Part shown: one piece after another, positions 31,329-42,456 of the stretch
Numbering within the stretch: position 1 is the stretch's first letter
How the letters are laid out: each line of letters begins with the position of its first letter
Assembly: GCA_943704425.1 (NCBI GenBank)
Contig: CALSCP010002411.1
Span: forward strand, 1 to 64,000
Source: Ministeria vibrans ATCC 50519
Taxonomy: Eukaryota > Opisthokonta > Filasterea
DNA: 64,000 nucleotides
Direction: 5' to 3'
Made by a program: the position numbers and the translations under genes
The notes under the pieces: model-generated
Seen by the model: the letters and a program-made list of their open reading frames with translations, nothing else
Told to the model about the DNA's origin: nothing
The model's database searches: none

Positions 31329-33423
31329 ATGAGTGGATGTAGCGAGCAAACCGAACGCACCTGCGTGTCTCATGGCGACAGTGGTCCCGCGACTGTGGCG
31401 ACCGACCTGGTGAGAGATGCGCTGCGGGCGGACGGAGTGAAACTGTGGCTGCCGCCATACACTCCCGCCCAGGCCACTGCGCACACGGCGCTTGCGTCGG
31501 CCTTTGCCGAACGGCTTGCACTGGATAGGGAGGTTGTGGTGGCGGAAATCGAATCGCTGCGTCTGGTATGTGTGTGTGTGTGTGTGTGTGAGTGTGAGTG
31601 TGAGTGAGTCGTTGCTCAACCCAACGGCATAGCATGCTCTCGCGAAACTCGCCAAGCGTCGCCAGATTCAGGTGCATCTCAAGTGTGCTGGTGAAGTGAC
31701 CGCCGTGGTGCCGGAGCTGACGGTGGATGCGGACGCTGTGGACGGCTACACCGCGTTGCGTTCGGCATTGGCAACGACTGTCGATCTTGCCACGCGCACG
31801 AGCACCAGCACGAGCACGACGACGGCGGTCGAGGTGCGCCTCGTCCACGCTGGGCATCTTGTGGAGACAACGCGGTCGTTGCGCGAGCAGGGGTTCAGGA
31901 CAGGATCGCGTGTGATTGCGCTTGTGGCACGATCTGCAGATGGAGGCGGTGCGCAGCTTCACGCACGAGTGGCGCGTGTGAAACAGGCGGCCGAGCGACT
32001 GGCGCGAGGACAACCAAAGCGCTACGATGCGCTTGAGGACGAATCGACCGACGACGACGAAATGACCGAAGCGGAGCTCGAGCTGACGGACCAGCACGGA
32101 CGACCGGTGCCTATTGGTCGTCGCGCCCGACGTGACCTGGTGTTGGCCATGACATTGCAAGACAAGGGGCAGCAAACGTGTCGTGACGGCAACTATGCCG
32201 AGGCACTCTTGTATTTCCTTGAGGCCGACGAGGCCTTTGGGCGGCTGCCGGCAGAGCTTGAGCTACTGACGCTCATTGACAATGTTGGCATTCTGTACTT
32301 GGACATTTGCATGCTCTACTTGAAAATGGAAAACCTTGAGGCGTTGCCGGACGCGCGCGAGCGTCTGTGTCGCGCGGAGATGTGTTTGACGCGCTGCTAC
32401 GGGTCAGACTTGGACATGACACGGGCGCGACGCATCCACGGCGATGGTGCGGGCGAGTCGGCGCCCGAGCTCGCGCTCTTTGTGCGTCTGTATGTTTTGC
32501 GCGGCGCGCTCGACTTTCACGCCGGGGACATTGCAAGTGCCATTGCATGCTTTGACCGGGCGGCGTTACACTTGCACTCTCTTGAAGTGGACCCCGAAGC
32601 GCACGCTCAGGTGTGCGAGTCCACGGGCTGCACCAGTCGGCATGCGCGCATGGCATTGCGTGCGTGCGCCGGCAATGTAGCAGCGGCCGCATCGCATGTG
32701 CTTACGGAGCGTGAGAAGCGGCGGGCAGGCGCCGAGGAGGCCCGCAAACAGCGACGCGAACGACGACGACGTCGACGCATAGGCGTGACAGCCAATGGCA
32801 AGCGCACAAGTGTAGCGGTTGTGGATCGATTGGTGGCTCTTGGCTACTCGGCCGAGCTTAGTGTGGTCGCTGTACAGCAGTGTGACAACGACCTTGACGC
32901 AGCATTACATCTGCTCAACAACGAGCCGGCCTTGCTCATTGCGGCACTCGACAACACCGACGCAGCAAAGCGTCGAACCAAGTCGAACACGGCGGAAACG
33001 AATGACTTTGCCGACAAAGTCGTTCAGCTATGTACCATGGGATTCGAGGCGGACCATGCTCGGGCGGCGCTGATGGAAGCGCGTGGCAACGTTGAGAGCG
33101 CCGCCACGCTGCTTGTTGATGGGTTTCAGGCGCCTTGCAACGTTGGTGCTGACGATCTTTTTCGGGAGGGCGCAGCGATCGCTGGAGGAGTAGAAGAAGA
33201 CGACGAAGATGACGACGACGAAGAAGAAGACGAAGAGGATGAGGAGGGTGACGAGGAGGAACGTGCGGCACGTCGCGAGCGAGACGAGCAGATCATTCAA
33301 GAGGAGATTGTGCCTGCATTGACTGGTGATGCTGATGGACATTTAGATAGTGAGTGTGACGACGAGCGGGCGATTCTTGAGCGATATCGCGCTCTGCTTC
33401 AAGCTTCAACTCGCAATGAATAA
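31329..33423 (+). CDS. NUB1-like protein with UBA domains
   Basis: Two exons (31329-31565 and 31633-33423), about 675 residues. NUB1 sends NEDD8/FAT10 conjugates to the proteasome. Order: N-terminal helical region, a ubiquitin-like fold (RLVHAGHLVETTRSLREQG with SRVIALV), then TPR-like helices matching NUB1 (LDICMLYLKMENLEALPDAR, then RAEMCLTRCYGSDL). Three UBA domains follow (ACAGNVAAAASHVL, LVALGYSAELSVVAV and LCTMGFEADHARAALMEARG). An acidic run of Asp/Glu lies near the C-terminus. The (TG)n tract in the single intron is short. The ATG at 31329 is preceded by AT-rich sequence after the SP-RING gene. Confidence 0.82.
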
Positions 33424-33492
33424 ACAAGTTTTTTTTTTTTTTGGGGTGTGTATTGTTGGTAACTGATTGACATTTGGTTAGAACATTGCGAG

Positions 33493-34107
33493 ATGTTTTG
33501 TGTTGTAAGATACGGCGATAAGCAGGTACCATTTAAAGTGGTGCGTCGCCATGGTTACCAAGGATGTTTTAGTCTCTGTTGGTGAATCCACAGTGTAGTG
33601 TACCGGCGCTTCTTCGACACATGAAAGACAAATGCGGAGTGCCGCCAGAGATTGAGGTGCAAATGCAATGAGGACGGCACGGGGCGCAAATATGTCACGG
33701 CTAACGTTTTGCAGATTGATCTTGCAGAAGAACAGACGGGCACAGTAAAGGATCTGCAGAACAAACGTGACTTGTACGCGGATGAAATGCTTATCACACG
33801 AACGGTATACGTGCTGGTGGCGGTTCAAGCACGCGACGAGGGCGGCGACGAAGAGACGCACCGCAAGAGCAAGAATATATTTTTGCCGCTCCTTGCTGAC
33901 TACTCGCTCGCCTGTCGGCTCGACAAGGGCAAGGGGCGCGCTCGAAAACAACATTCGCATGGGCAGGCGTTTGCCAAGGACGGCAATGCCAGCGATGATT
34001 CGTCGTTTGCGCGCGGAACCCGTCGGTCGCGACCCTCTTCCTCCGTCTCAAGCAAACGACCTGCTTCGAAACATTCCACAAAGCAGTCTTCGCCAAAAAA
34101 GCAATAG
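33493..34107 (+). CDS. CXorf65/C22orf15-like small protein
   Basis: Three exons: 33493-33525 (MFCVVRYGDKQ), 33573-33656 (SLLVNPQCSVPALLRHMKDK onward) and 33715-34107 (IDLAEEQTGTVKDL, then TRTVYVLVAVQ). Joined, they reproduce the vertebrate CXorf65/C22orf15 layout: MFIxIKxGDxQ, then LVNxxC, LLxxI, IDLCDExGxxK, a Tyr-rich strand and FVPLL. That family has a ubiquitin-like fold and no known function. The unspliced frame carries two in-frame TGA codons, both explained by the introns of 47 and 58 nt. The C-terminal tail is Ser/Lys-rich. An open frame on the opposite strand is a shadow. Confidence 0.78.
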
Positions 34108-34135
34108 GAGATCAGTGTATTTTGAGGGGAAGAGC

Positions 34136-35320
34136 TCACAGGTTGAGTGCCTCCGCTTCCCACGCCTTAACCTTCTTCATCTGCTGGTCGCCGAATCCAG
34201 TGTACTAAAAAAAAGTACAAGAAGATAATAATTGTTATAATAATAATAATAATAATTATTATTATCATTTTGACTGGGGTTGTCTTATTTTTGGGATGGT
34301 GAGTCGTACAGCACTCTCAAACTTGTTTCGCAGCTGCTTCTCGCTGTACATGTCGGCGAAGAAGCGCTTGTAGAGCTGCGCGTCTTGGGCCTTGACCTGT
34401 CGATCTACTTGCTCATACGGAATTTCGGAGCGCAGGAGAGCATCCATCGACGCAACGACATCGGGGTAGGCGCTAGCCACGTTGTACAGCTCGTCGGGGT
34501 CTAAGTGTGCCAGGGAGAGTGAGAAGAAGAAAAAAAAAAAACAAGTAAGAAGAAGAAGACATTTCCAATTTATAAACAAATTTAATAAAAAAAAACAATT
34601 AAACAACACGCGAGCGACAGACAGAATAAAAATGTCAATTACAAGAACTGTTTGGAAAATTGCTATACCAGTATCAAGGTTGAACAGTTGGGGGATGTAT
34701 GACGAGTTGTACGCGTCAAGGTTGGTTCCAAAGGCAATGTACTTCCAGGGACCTTGGCGCAACATGAAGGAGCCCGTGTTTCCCATGTTAGAATGGTACT
34801 GGGCTGTGACAAAGGTGGGGCGCGCGGGCTGTGGCTGTCCGCGCGCCAGAGGCAGTAGTGAGTGCCCGACCAGCGATGGGGGCTGCGCACCGCCTGCCAT
34901 GTCCACCAGCGTCGGAAACACATCCAGGAGACTGCATACAGTGTTCAGACAGAGTCAGTCAATTTGTTTCTCTCTCATGGAATCATTTTGTTTCCCTCTG
35001 TGTCAGTGTACGTTGTAAGGTTTGTGACGAGCTTGTTTTGAGGAATGTCTGGACCCGCAATGATCAGAGGCACCCTCACACTCGCTTCGTAAAGTGAGTT
35101 CTTCCACACTTGGCGGTGTTCCATATTCATCTCACTACAGACACGCACACACACATACACACACACACACGAGTTGATGCCAAGTAAATATTAATAGTAA
35201 GGGCACGGTTGTGCACATCTCACAAACTCCAGACTCACCCGTGGTCCGACAGAAACACCACATATGTGTTGTTGAGGTGTCCGTGCTTCTCAGCCGCAGC
35301 AAGCACTAGCCCCAGCATGT
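34136..35320 (-). CDS. ARSK: Arylsulfatase K-like sulfatase, 3' part only
   Basis: Lysosomal-type sulfatase; ARSK removes 2-O-sulfate from glucuronate. The first visible exon starts at 35320 (DMLGLVLAAAEKHGHLNNTY, VVFLSDHG). Next come MNMEHRQVWKNSLYEASVRV, PLIIAGPDIPQNK, SLLDVFPTLVDMAGGAQ, TGSFMLRQGPWKYIAFG, DPDELYNVAS and a last exon after a TTTTTTTAG acceptor (YTGFGDQQMKKVKAWEAEA) to the stop at 34136. The order and wording match ARSK. The N-terminal half with the formylglycine C-x-P-x-R site is absent. Upstream, after a CA microsatellite of about 125 nt, the sequence belongs to a different gene (GUCD1). Confidence 0.85.
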
Positions 35321-35393
35321 CTGTACGAGGAAGAAGTGAGTACTCACACACACACATACGCACCACAAAGACAAACAAACACACACATACAAA

Positions 35394-35394
<1 letters not shown>

Positions 35395-35437
<43 letters not shown>

Positions 35438-35442
35438 CACAC

Positions 35443-35519
<77 letters not shown>
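35395..35519. repeat. (CA)n microsatellite, about 125 nt
   Basis: Nearly pure CA with two CG variants. It lies between the 3' part of a sulfatase and the 5' part of an unrelated gene on the same strand. Confidence 0.95.
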
Positions 35520-35520
<1 letters not shown>

Positions 35521-35566
35521 CATTTAGTTTGAATGACGGTGTTTGAGGGTCGAGGATGAGGCGTAC

Positions 35567-35988
35567 TCTTCTTTGACCGTGATGCCTTTCTCATTGGCCA
35601 CAGAAAAGAGACGTAATACTCTCTCCTCATCCATATCAAACTCCTTCTTGTAAAAGGCCTGCTCGGCGTGGCGCGAGTCGACGCCCACTGTTGTGGTGGA
35701 GTAGGAGAAGGGAACGCGAAAGCGATGCAGAACCAGAGCCAAGTCTATCGTCCAGATGCTCTTGTCCACTCCGAGGTCATTGCATGCAGCCAGCAAGTCT
35801 GGCTTTAGAACGTCTCGTCGCTTATTGAAGCTAAACGAGGCGAGCGTGTGAGCGTGAGCGGAGAACGAACATTATAATTGATACACAAGTGCCATTTGAA
35901 GAGAGGCCAGTCCACAGTCCCAGTCGCTGTGTTGCTGTACATGCGGCACATCCAATTGTACCACTTCGTCGCTTTCGGCTATCTCCAT
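35567..35988 (-). CDS. GUCD1-like peptidase-fold protein, 5' part only
   Basis: Exon 35988-35885 reads MEIAESDEVVQLDVPHVQQH, SDWDCGLASLQMALV. Exon 35830-35567 continues FNKRRDVLKPDLLAACNDLG, SIWTIDLALVLHRF, STTTVGVDSRHAE, QAFYKKEFDMDEERVLRLF. This matches the N-terminal half of GUCD1 (guanylyl cyclase domain-containing 1), a papain-like C39-type fold with the WDCGL Cys in the active-site position. The C-terminal half with the catalytic His and Asn is absent; the donor at 35566 leads into the CA microsatellite. Confidence 0.82.
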
Positions 35989-36097
35989 CAATAAACAATC
36001 AAAATTTTGTACAGAACACAGAGAATAGGATTTAGGCATTTCCCATTATTCAATATTCATCATTGATTATTCATTAACGGTCACTTTTTTATTAGTC

Positions 36098-37936
36098 ATG
36101 GATCGTCAGCGCAACGATTTGGAGCGTAAGGTGAAGGCCGCGAAGAAAAAACTTCGACAAATTTCTCGTCTGGAGGAGTTCGGTCTTTCGAATTTGAACG
36201 AGGAGGAAAAGATCAAGGTTCGTTCTCAATTGACAGCCGTCCTCTCTTGACCCGCTTCGCCTTTGCGCACTCTTATGGTTACAAACACATGATGTTCAGG
36301 TGAATCAAAGGCGAGAATTTGAAGACTTGGTCGACGCTAGCGAGCAGAAATTGAAAAAGTTGCCACCCGCAAAACTGTCTCCTACTGCTGGTGCTGCTGG
36401 TGCTGCTGCTGCTCCTCTTCGTGTTGCTCATGCTGCTGTCTCTGCTACTGCTACTGCTGCTACTACTACTACTACCACTACTACTACTACTGATACTGCT
36501 CGTGCTTCTATTGCACCTTTGTCTCAAGCTCCCACCAAGAAGAAGACTGAGGCGCCTCCCGCCACAGCCACAGCCACTGCCGCTGCGCCTGCGAAGGGTT
36601 CCAAGAAGAACAAATCGAAGGAAGCGGCGACGGCGGCGGCGATGCCCGAGCATCCGTTTGTGTTCCCTGCTATCTCCGTGCGAACACTCGATGACGAGCA
36701 CGACGATGTGGTGCTCTGTGTCGACGTGCACGGCGATGTGATTGCGACCGGCTCTCGCGATACCTCCGTTAAATTGTGGTCGCTGCAAACCTGCCAGTTG
36801 GTGCGTCACTTGGGTGGCCACAGGGGTGCGGTGCACGGTGTGCGTGTTTTGGCGGACACGGGGATGGTGTGCAGTGCGAGTGCCGACTCAACGTTGCGCG
36901 TGTGGCAGTGCGAGACGGGCGAGCAGAAGCACGAAGTGTACGTGTACTCGCGTGTGTTGTGTTGCACTCATGTGCCCGACCACCCGACGCTTATCCTGTG
37001 CGGTACCGCTGCAGGCAAAGTGCATTTTATTGACGCCACAAGCGGCATCAATGTACACACGCTCAGCGACGTGGTGAGTGGGCGCGTCACCGCGTGCGAC
37101 GCCCGCGGGGAGCGCTTTGTCGTGGGAACGGCGCAAGGCCAAGTGGCGCTGTGCCAGATGGCGATTACGGGCGAGGGTGAAGAGGCTACCGTTGACGATA
37201 CGCGGTGCGTGTGGGCGTTCAACGACGACACGTACATGGGCGACATCAACGACCTGCTCATGATGGACAACAGAGTGTTTTGGGGCGACGGCGACGGATG
37301 GAACGTCAAATGGTTGTTCCTGCAGGGCGACAACGACGACGTGCTCTACAAGGTCGCAAACCGCACAACTATGCGCGCCTATGGCACACAGAGCATGGCT
37401 CAGAGCGACGCTGCCGATGTCATTGCTAGTAGCTCAAGTGACCGAGACGGAGGCTACATCAATGGTATTATGATTTTATCTTCATCCTGCGTGTGGTTTG
37501 TGATTGCTGTGTGCCTGACGACGCGTTATTGTTACTCTTTTCAGTTCGACGTGGAAGCACCGGAGAGTATCTGTACACGCTGCGAACGCGCAAGACAGTG
37601 ATGGCAATGGGGTACAATGACGACGGGAGTGCACTGGTGCTGGCTGGCAATGGGAGCGAGGTTGAAGTGGCGGTGTTTGGTGCGCAACGGGACACGCAGT
37701 CGAAGCGACTGGTGCGGTCGCGTGTGCTGATGAGCAATGTGGTATATGACAGTGATGATGACGATGGGGACGAGGAGGATGAAGACGAAGGCGAAGGCGA
37801 AGGGAAAGGGAGTGCGAAGGGAGAAAAGGAGGCGGTAGAGGTGCGAGAGGGAGGGCGGAGTGTGCTTGCGTCGGCGCTGCAGCAGCAGCAGCAACTACCC
37901 TGGTGGTCTCCCTCGAGCTGGTGTGCCATTCTTTAG
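36098..37936 (+). CDS. WD40 propeller protein ending in a CAAX box (CAIL)
   Basis: Three exons (36098-36217, 36300-37464 and 37545-37936), about 560 residues. The N-terminal helix (ERKVKAAKKKLRQISRLEEF, then EEEKIKVNQRREFEDL) resembles the basic helical motif seen at the end of eIF2A. An Ala/Thr low-complexity linker with a Thr run follows, then WD repeats with clear SRDTSVKLWSLQTC and SADSTLRVWQCETGEQ units. The C-terminus is acidic, then a Gln run, and ends SSWCAIL-stop. A terminal C-A-I-L is a geranylgeranylation-type CAAX box, so the protein may be membrane-anchored. I do not recognise a specific orthologue. Confidence 0.75.
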
Positions 37937-37999
37937 TATATATTATAGTTTTTATTGATGTTAAACGGGTTTTTGTATGTGTGTATGTTGAACAATGAG

Positions 38000-38923
38000 C
38001 TATGCATCTGGTTTGGTTCCGGTCAGAGCAAAGAGAGGCCAGTGGCCGCGCACTTCCGTCTCGGCGGTGGTGTTCGGCCCGAGTGCTTGTGCAATATCCT
38101 CGGCAACCTTCTCGAGTGGGTCGGGTGTGTTGGGTTGGGCCTCGCGCAGGGTTTGGTAGGCCGACCACGACCGGAGATAGCCGATGAGTCCCTCAACAGT
38201 GAACGTCTGCAAACCAAAGCAACAATTAGTATTACTATGGACTGTTGTGTGCGCGATTGTCGTTTCGCAGTACCTTGTCAATAGTCGACTCGTAGCGTGC
38301 TGCGTCTGGATAGGGCACTTGGTCGAGTTTGGTGTACATGCTATCGATGTGGTGGCGCGCGGCCGCCCAGTGGCCCTTGAGCGTTTCGCTGTAGAAGTGA
38401 TGCACAATGCGTTGGACGCGCTCGTCATCCATCACGACATTGCCGTAGCCCACGACTGCGACAGCGCCCTTGGGCTTCAATACACGATCACACATGGCAT
38501 AGAATTTGGGCATGTCGAGCCAATGGGCCGCCTGAGCACAGGTGATGAGATCGCAGGAGCCGTCGGCGATCTCGCTGGGAAGTTCATCGACGCTTCCCAC
38601 GTGAAATGCAATGTCTAAGCACGATCATGTTTGAAAAAGCCAAAAATATAATAATAATAATAATAATAATAATAGTGAAGGCTACTGGGGTGTTTGGAGA
38701 GGGCAGCGTCTATTTGCGCCTGGCTCACGTCGACACCGATCATGGTGGAAAAGTGCGACGAGAGCGATTTCGTCAGTTGGCCCGACCCACAGCCCATGTC
38801 CATGGCCGCTGAGCGACCCGAACATAACGAGACCAGGTGTGCCACCAGTGATTCGGGGTAGGTAGGGCGGAACCGCGCGTACTCGGCGGCGTGACCGGCT
38901 TTGGCAAAGAGAGTCTTGAACAT
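38000..38923 (-). CDS. Class I SAM-dependent methyltransferase (Tmt1/Crg1-like)
   Basis: About 245 residues in three exons. Motif I is AAMDMGCGSGQLTKSL, followed by the acidic strand MIGVDVSQAQI and, after an intron joining KHP|NIAFHVGSVDELP, the post-motif strand DLITCAQAAHWLDM, typical of the yeast Tmt1/Crg1 group. Then comes VLKPKGAVAVVGYG. The opening GHAAEYARFRPTYPESL is also typical (YxxxRPxYP). Small-molecule methylation is expected; the substrate is unknown. The intron near 38640-38685 contains (AAT)n. The stop at 38000 is close to the end of the convergent WD40 gene. Confidence 0.85.
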
Positions 38924-39136
38924 GAATGAATAGTAGTGATCACAATCTAAATTCTTAATTCTTATTACAAAGTCTGCAAACCATTTTATAAGGACGGTAC
39001 CAAGTACCAACTCAGTCAAGAAACGCAATCATAATATATATATATATTAAGTCATTATTGAATTATCATTGAAATACTTATAGTACACGAAGAGCAGAGC
39101 GGCCTTTCCTCCCTCTGATCACTTTCTTGAGTTTCT

Positions 39137-39649
39137 TTAGTCGAGCTCGTCTGAGCGTCCAAACTTGAAGAGTAGCGTCGAAAGAAAGATGCACAGGTTT
39201 TGCAAAAAGAGGGAAACGCCCGGCCAGAGCGGTCTACAAAACGTTGTGTATGTTAGTTAACATGGCTCGAGACACACGTCGTAATGAGTGACTGTGTGTG
39301 CTGTGTGTTTGTTTACCTTGGCACAGCAGCATGTTTGTTCCACGCAATGTACTCGGCAGCCATAACCCAAATACTGGATATGAGACCGCCAAAGAGAAGT
39401 CCAAAGCTCAAGAAGAAGACGACACGGGCGCCACAGGGCCCAAGACACCCGTCGGACGATTCAAAGAGAAATCGATTGGAGAACAAGTTCACCATGAATA
39501 GCGCAATCGTCGAACACACGCCGCACACCCAGTAGGCACCGTTGCTGAACTTCGTGTCAGCAACATTGGAGTCGATCACGAACCACCAGCCGAGCGCAAA
39601 CTACACAAAGTTCAAATTTTCTATCGTCACACACATTGACCCACACACA

Positions 39650-39692
<43 letters not shown>

Positions 39693-39915
39693 GTGTGCAC
39701 TCGATCTAATAGAAACACATGACATAGCCAGCATACCAAGGCCCCAGAGAGAAGAGACATGATGGCGTTGCGTTGTTCTCCAAGATTTTCTAGACAGAGA
39801 ATCACTCAATTCGAACTTGTTGTTCGTCTCAAAATTTCTTACCCATAAAATTTCTCCAACAGCCACAACACCTGCACCCACAGTTGCACTTAACATCGTC
39901 ACAGAGACCCGACAT
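39137..39915 (-). CDS. TMEM50 (SMP1)-family four-span membrane protein
   Basis: About 155 residues, ER/Golgi membrane in animals, function poorly known. Exon 1 (start 39915) reads MSGLCDDVKCNCGCRCCGCW, unusually Cys-rich. Later exons give NLGEQRNAIMSLLSGALF, ALGWWFVIDSNV, WVCGVCSTIALFMVNLFSN, GCLGPCGARVVFFLSFGL and WPGVSLFLQNLCIFLSTLLF, with KFGRSDEL at the end. All match TMEM50A/B segment by segment (GWWxxIDA, CGxxxTIAFxMIN, GCLGxxGAR, FQNxxIF). A TC/GA microsatellite (39650-39690) lies in one intron. Confidence 0.9.
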
Positions 39916-39995
39916 GGTACAAATTACAAAATGAATTGATAATAAGAAAATAATTTTAATATTATTATTAATAGAGAATCGAGAGCAGTGAGGAT

Positions 39996-40064
39996 CGGTA
40001 AGGTTCGCACAAACCTTACTTGGTAAGGTAAGGTTCGATCTTACCAAACCTTACCAAACCTTAC
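39996..40064. repeat. Clustered direct and inverted ACCTTACC repeats
   Basis: Seven copies of GGTAAGG/CCTTACC within about 70 bp, some direct and some inverted, able to form hairpins. The cluster sits 80-150 bp upstream of the TMEM50 start codon. No known element was recognised. Confidence 0.7.
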
Positions 40065-40170
40065 TACTTCTTTTTGTGTCAAAAATTACGATTTCTCTCT
40101 CTGTAGTTCGAGAGCTATTGTGTGAGTTGAGTGGGGTGATCAGTAAGTAACGATAAATTTGCTCTTCTCT

Positions 40171-40521
40171 TTATACAAAGAGCTGTCCTTTGACAACAAG
40201 TGCAGTCTCAGCGTGGATTTTCACTCGCTGTCTCTCCTCATCAACAATCTAATGAAGCAAGACACAGAAGTTTTAGGGCACAAAGAGTGACGAATACGTT
40301 CGTACTACAGTCAAGTTTCCGCCTCTTTTTGAGCACTGACGGGCTGTCATTTGCGTTTTATCGAGTCTGCAACAAAACATAATGAGAACAGACAGATAAG
40401 TAATAGAATTTAACAGAAATTATAAAATGTCAATAATAATTAAGGACGTAGAAAAAAATACAACAATAATCATAATAAATGCACCACAAAGACACATATA
40501 CACATGTATTCACTCAAACAC

Positions 40522-40552
<31 letters not shown>

Positions 40553-41528
40553 TACGTGTACATACAAACATAGTGGAAAAAGAAACCAAACTGGTTCAAC
40601 ACACCTCTCTCGTGAAAATTACCGTGAGCGCCAGTAGTGGGCGAGCACCGAGTGCGCACTGCCCGTGACGGGGTCTTCGGGAATGCCGTTCCACGGACTG
40701 AAGTAGCGCGAGACAAAGTCAGGTCCGTCGAGCCCACCCGAGGCAGTGACAATGACTCCGCGCACAACAGAGCCATCGGAGACGGCAAGGAGTCGCGCAC
40801 AGTCTGGCTGGACACGCAGGAGGGTCGAGAGCACGCCACCACTGCCACTCGCAGCAGCCTCGTCCAGGTGCAACACAAGCTTCTTGGTGCCTGCAGAGTA
40901 TTCAACCGAGCCAATGGCAATTGCACCGACAGTTGCTTGAATCACCGACTCGATCATTTCGTCGCGTGCTGTAACACAAGAAAGGACTTTCATCTTCACG
41001 ATTTCCTGAGCTGGATCGGGTCGTACCCATAGGCGTGCATGGATTCAACGGAAGTTCAATGCACACGCTGGTCAACCCGACACGCCAGGCCTTGAGCGTG
41101 CCACTGAGCGTGTCGAACGAGAGCTCATCCGATGTGTTTCCGGCGTGGAAAAACAACGTCGCCGCTGCCGCAATTGTCGCATGGCCACACAGATTGACTT
41201 CACACGTGGGCGTAAGCCAGCGTAACTTGAAGTGCGAAGAGGCGGTGAACGAGTCCGAAGCACTGCGCAACGAGATGAATGCTATACAAAAAGCATCCAG
41301 CGAGACTCAGTGCACCTCAAACCAACTCATCCACTCACCCGTCTCCGACAAGTTCATTTCCGCCGCAATTTTCTGCAGCAATGAGTCTTCCAAAGGCTGC
41401 TCGAGGAGCACGACGGCAGCAGGGTTGCCACTGAAGGGCGCATCGGCAAAGGCATCGACCTGCCGCATCGCTGATCAGTCTACTCACTTGCAATGTCTTT
41501 TTGTTACTTGAAATAGAGGCAACGACAT
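40171..41528 (-). CDS. PhzF-family isomerase-fold protein
   Basis: About 305 residues in six exons. A 21-nt first exon (MSLPLFQ, from 41528) joins VDAFADAPFSGNPAAVVLLE and KIAAEMNLSET (conserved Glu at the active site). Then come LRWLTPTCEVNLCGHAT, the second-half signature FSPWNGIPEDPVTGSAHS, and TARQCSKRGGNLT joined over a 60-nt intron to IVDEERQRVKIHAETALVV and the stop. This is the two-lobed diaminopimelate-epimerase-like fold of PhzF/PBLD. PhzF isomerises a phenazine precursor, but eukaryotic members (PBLD) have no established substrate. The intron at about 40380-40617 is long and AT/CA-rich. Confidence 0.88.
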
Positions 41529-41918
41529 GGTAGCAAAGCGACACGGCGCAGGCGGACACCCGTACACACACACTCTCTTAAAAGATAGAAATGAAAAGTA
41601 GCTTTTCTATTTATTTTTTAGACGTGAACTCCAAGCATCAGAATTTCGCAGTGAATGAAGACAGTGTGAAGAGAGCGATGAGCGAACGGCCCACCGTAAT
41701 CAGTCGTCACTCGTCAGCCGAAAACCCATCAAGACAGTCTGGCCCGGCTATGAGAGCGGGTGGATCGACGTGAGATTGTCTGATTCTCTCGACTCGACGG
41801 GGGGAAGGTCCCAGTCAAAATGATTAATTCTTATCACCTACTTACCCACTTAAACTATTCTTTCATTTCTTTGTTAGTCTTTTCCCTCTCGAACTTCTGG
41901 ACCGCTCCCTCTATCGCC

Positions 41919-42362
41919 ATGATCATGATCTGCCCCTTGAGGCTTGTCCTCATTGCGCTGGCGTGTATGGCAAGCATTGCGGCGCTCTTCTTTGCACTCC
42001 CACCGCACGTCCGCGACAGTCTCTGGCATTACGCGTGGCCCTTTGGTCGACGCATTCCGTCGAGCTCTTCATCATGTGCTACCAACGACACCCTCCAACA
42101 GCAGAGTCACGCGAAAAAGGTTCCGACTTTTCTTTATTAACTTTTATTGTTTCGCTCTTTTCATATGTCTCTCCTTCAGAAGCAAGCGTTTGCTGATGCC
42201 AATGGCGAATCCCAAGAAGCACGCGATGAGGCAACTGTAACGCGTGCCACGCGCGTCCTTCAGCTCGCCGTGGTGGCACTTCTCGTCTTCTTTCACTTTG
42301 AACTCTTTTCCAATGGAATGCTCTGTCGCGCGACCCGTGAGGCGCTTCTTCACCTCCTGTAG
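41919..42362 (+). CDS. Hypothetical small membrane protein
   Basis: Two exons (41919-42119 and 42180-42362), 127 residues. One hydrophobic segment near the N-terminus (LVLIALACMASIAALFFAL) and one near the C-terminus (VLQLAVVALLVFFHFELF) suggest two membrane spans around a short polar loop. No family recognised. The splice keeps the frame and the codon use fits its neighbours. A short upstream ORF at 41680-41773 is unsupported. The stop is 94 bp from the stop of the convergent NF-kappaB gene. Confidence 0.5.
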
Positions 42363-42456
42363 AGTAGTGTTCCCATCCTCCTTTGTATTCCTGCTGTAAA
42401 TATTCTTTCATGCAACATAAATCATCCCAATTCATACACTAAATGATTATGATTTT

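Noticed and set aside
33582-33629. Two in-frame TGA codons suggesting selenocysteine
   Set aside because: Both disappear when the 47- and 58-nt introns are removed in phase. No selenoprotein family matches.
33478-33960. 160-codon open frame on the minus strand overlapping the CXorf65-like gene
   Set aside because: It has no recognisable domain or splice context, and the opposite strand, once spliced, gives a product that matches a known family. Treated as a shadow.
35395-35519. CRISPR-like or telomere-like repeat array
   Set aside because: A plain CA dinucleotide microsatellite without spacers or G-rich telomere units.
35390-35988. A GUCD1-sulfatase fusion gene
   Set aside because: Both partners lack their catalytic halves exactly at a CA microsatellite. 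A repeat-associated assembly join explains this better.
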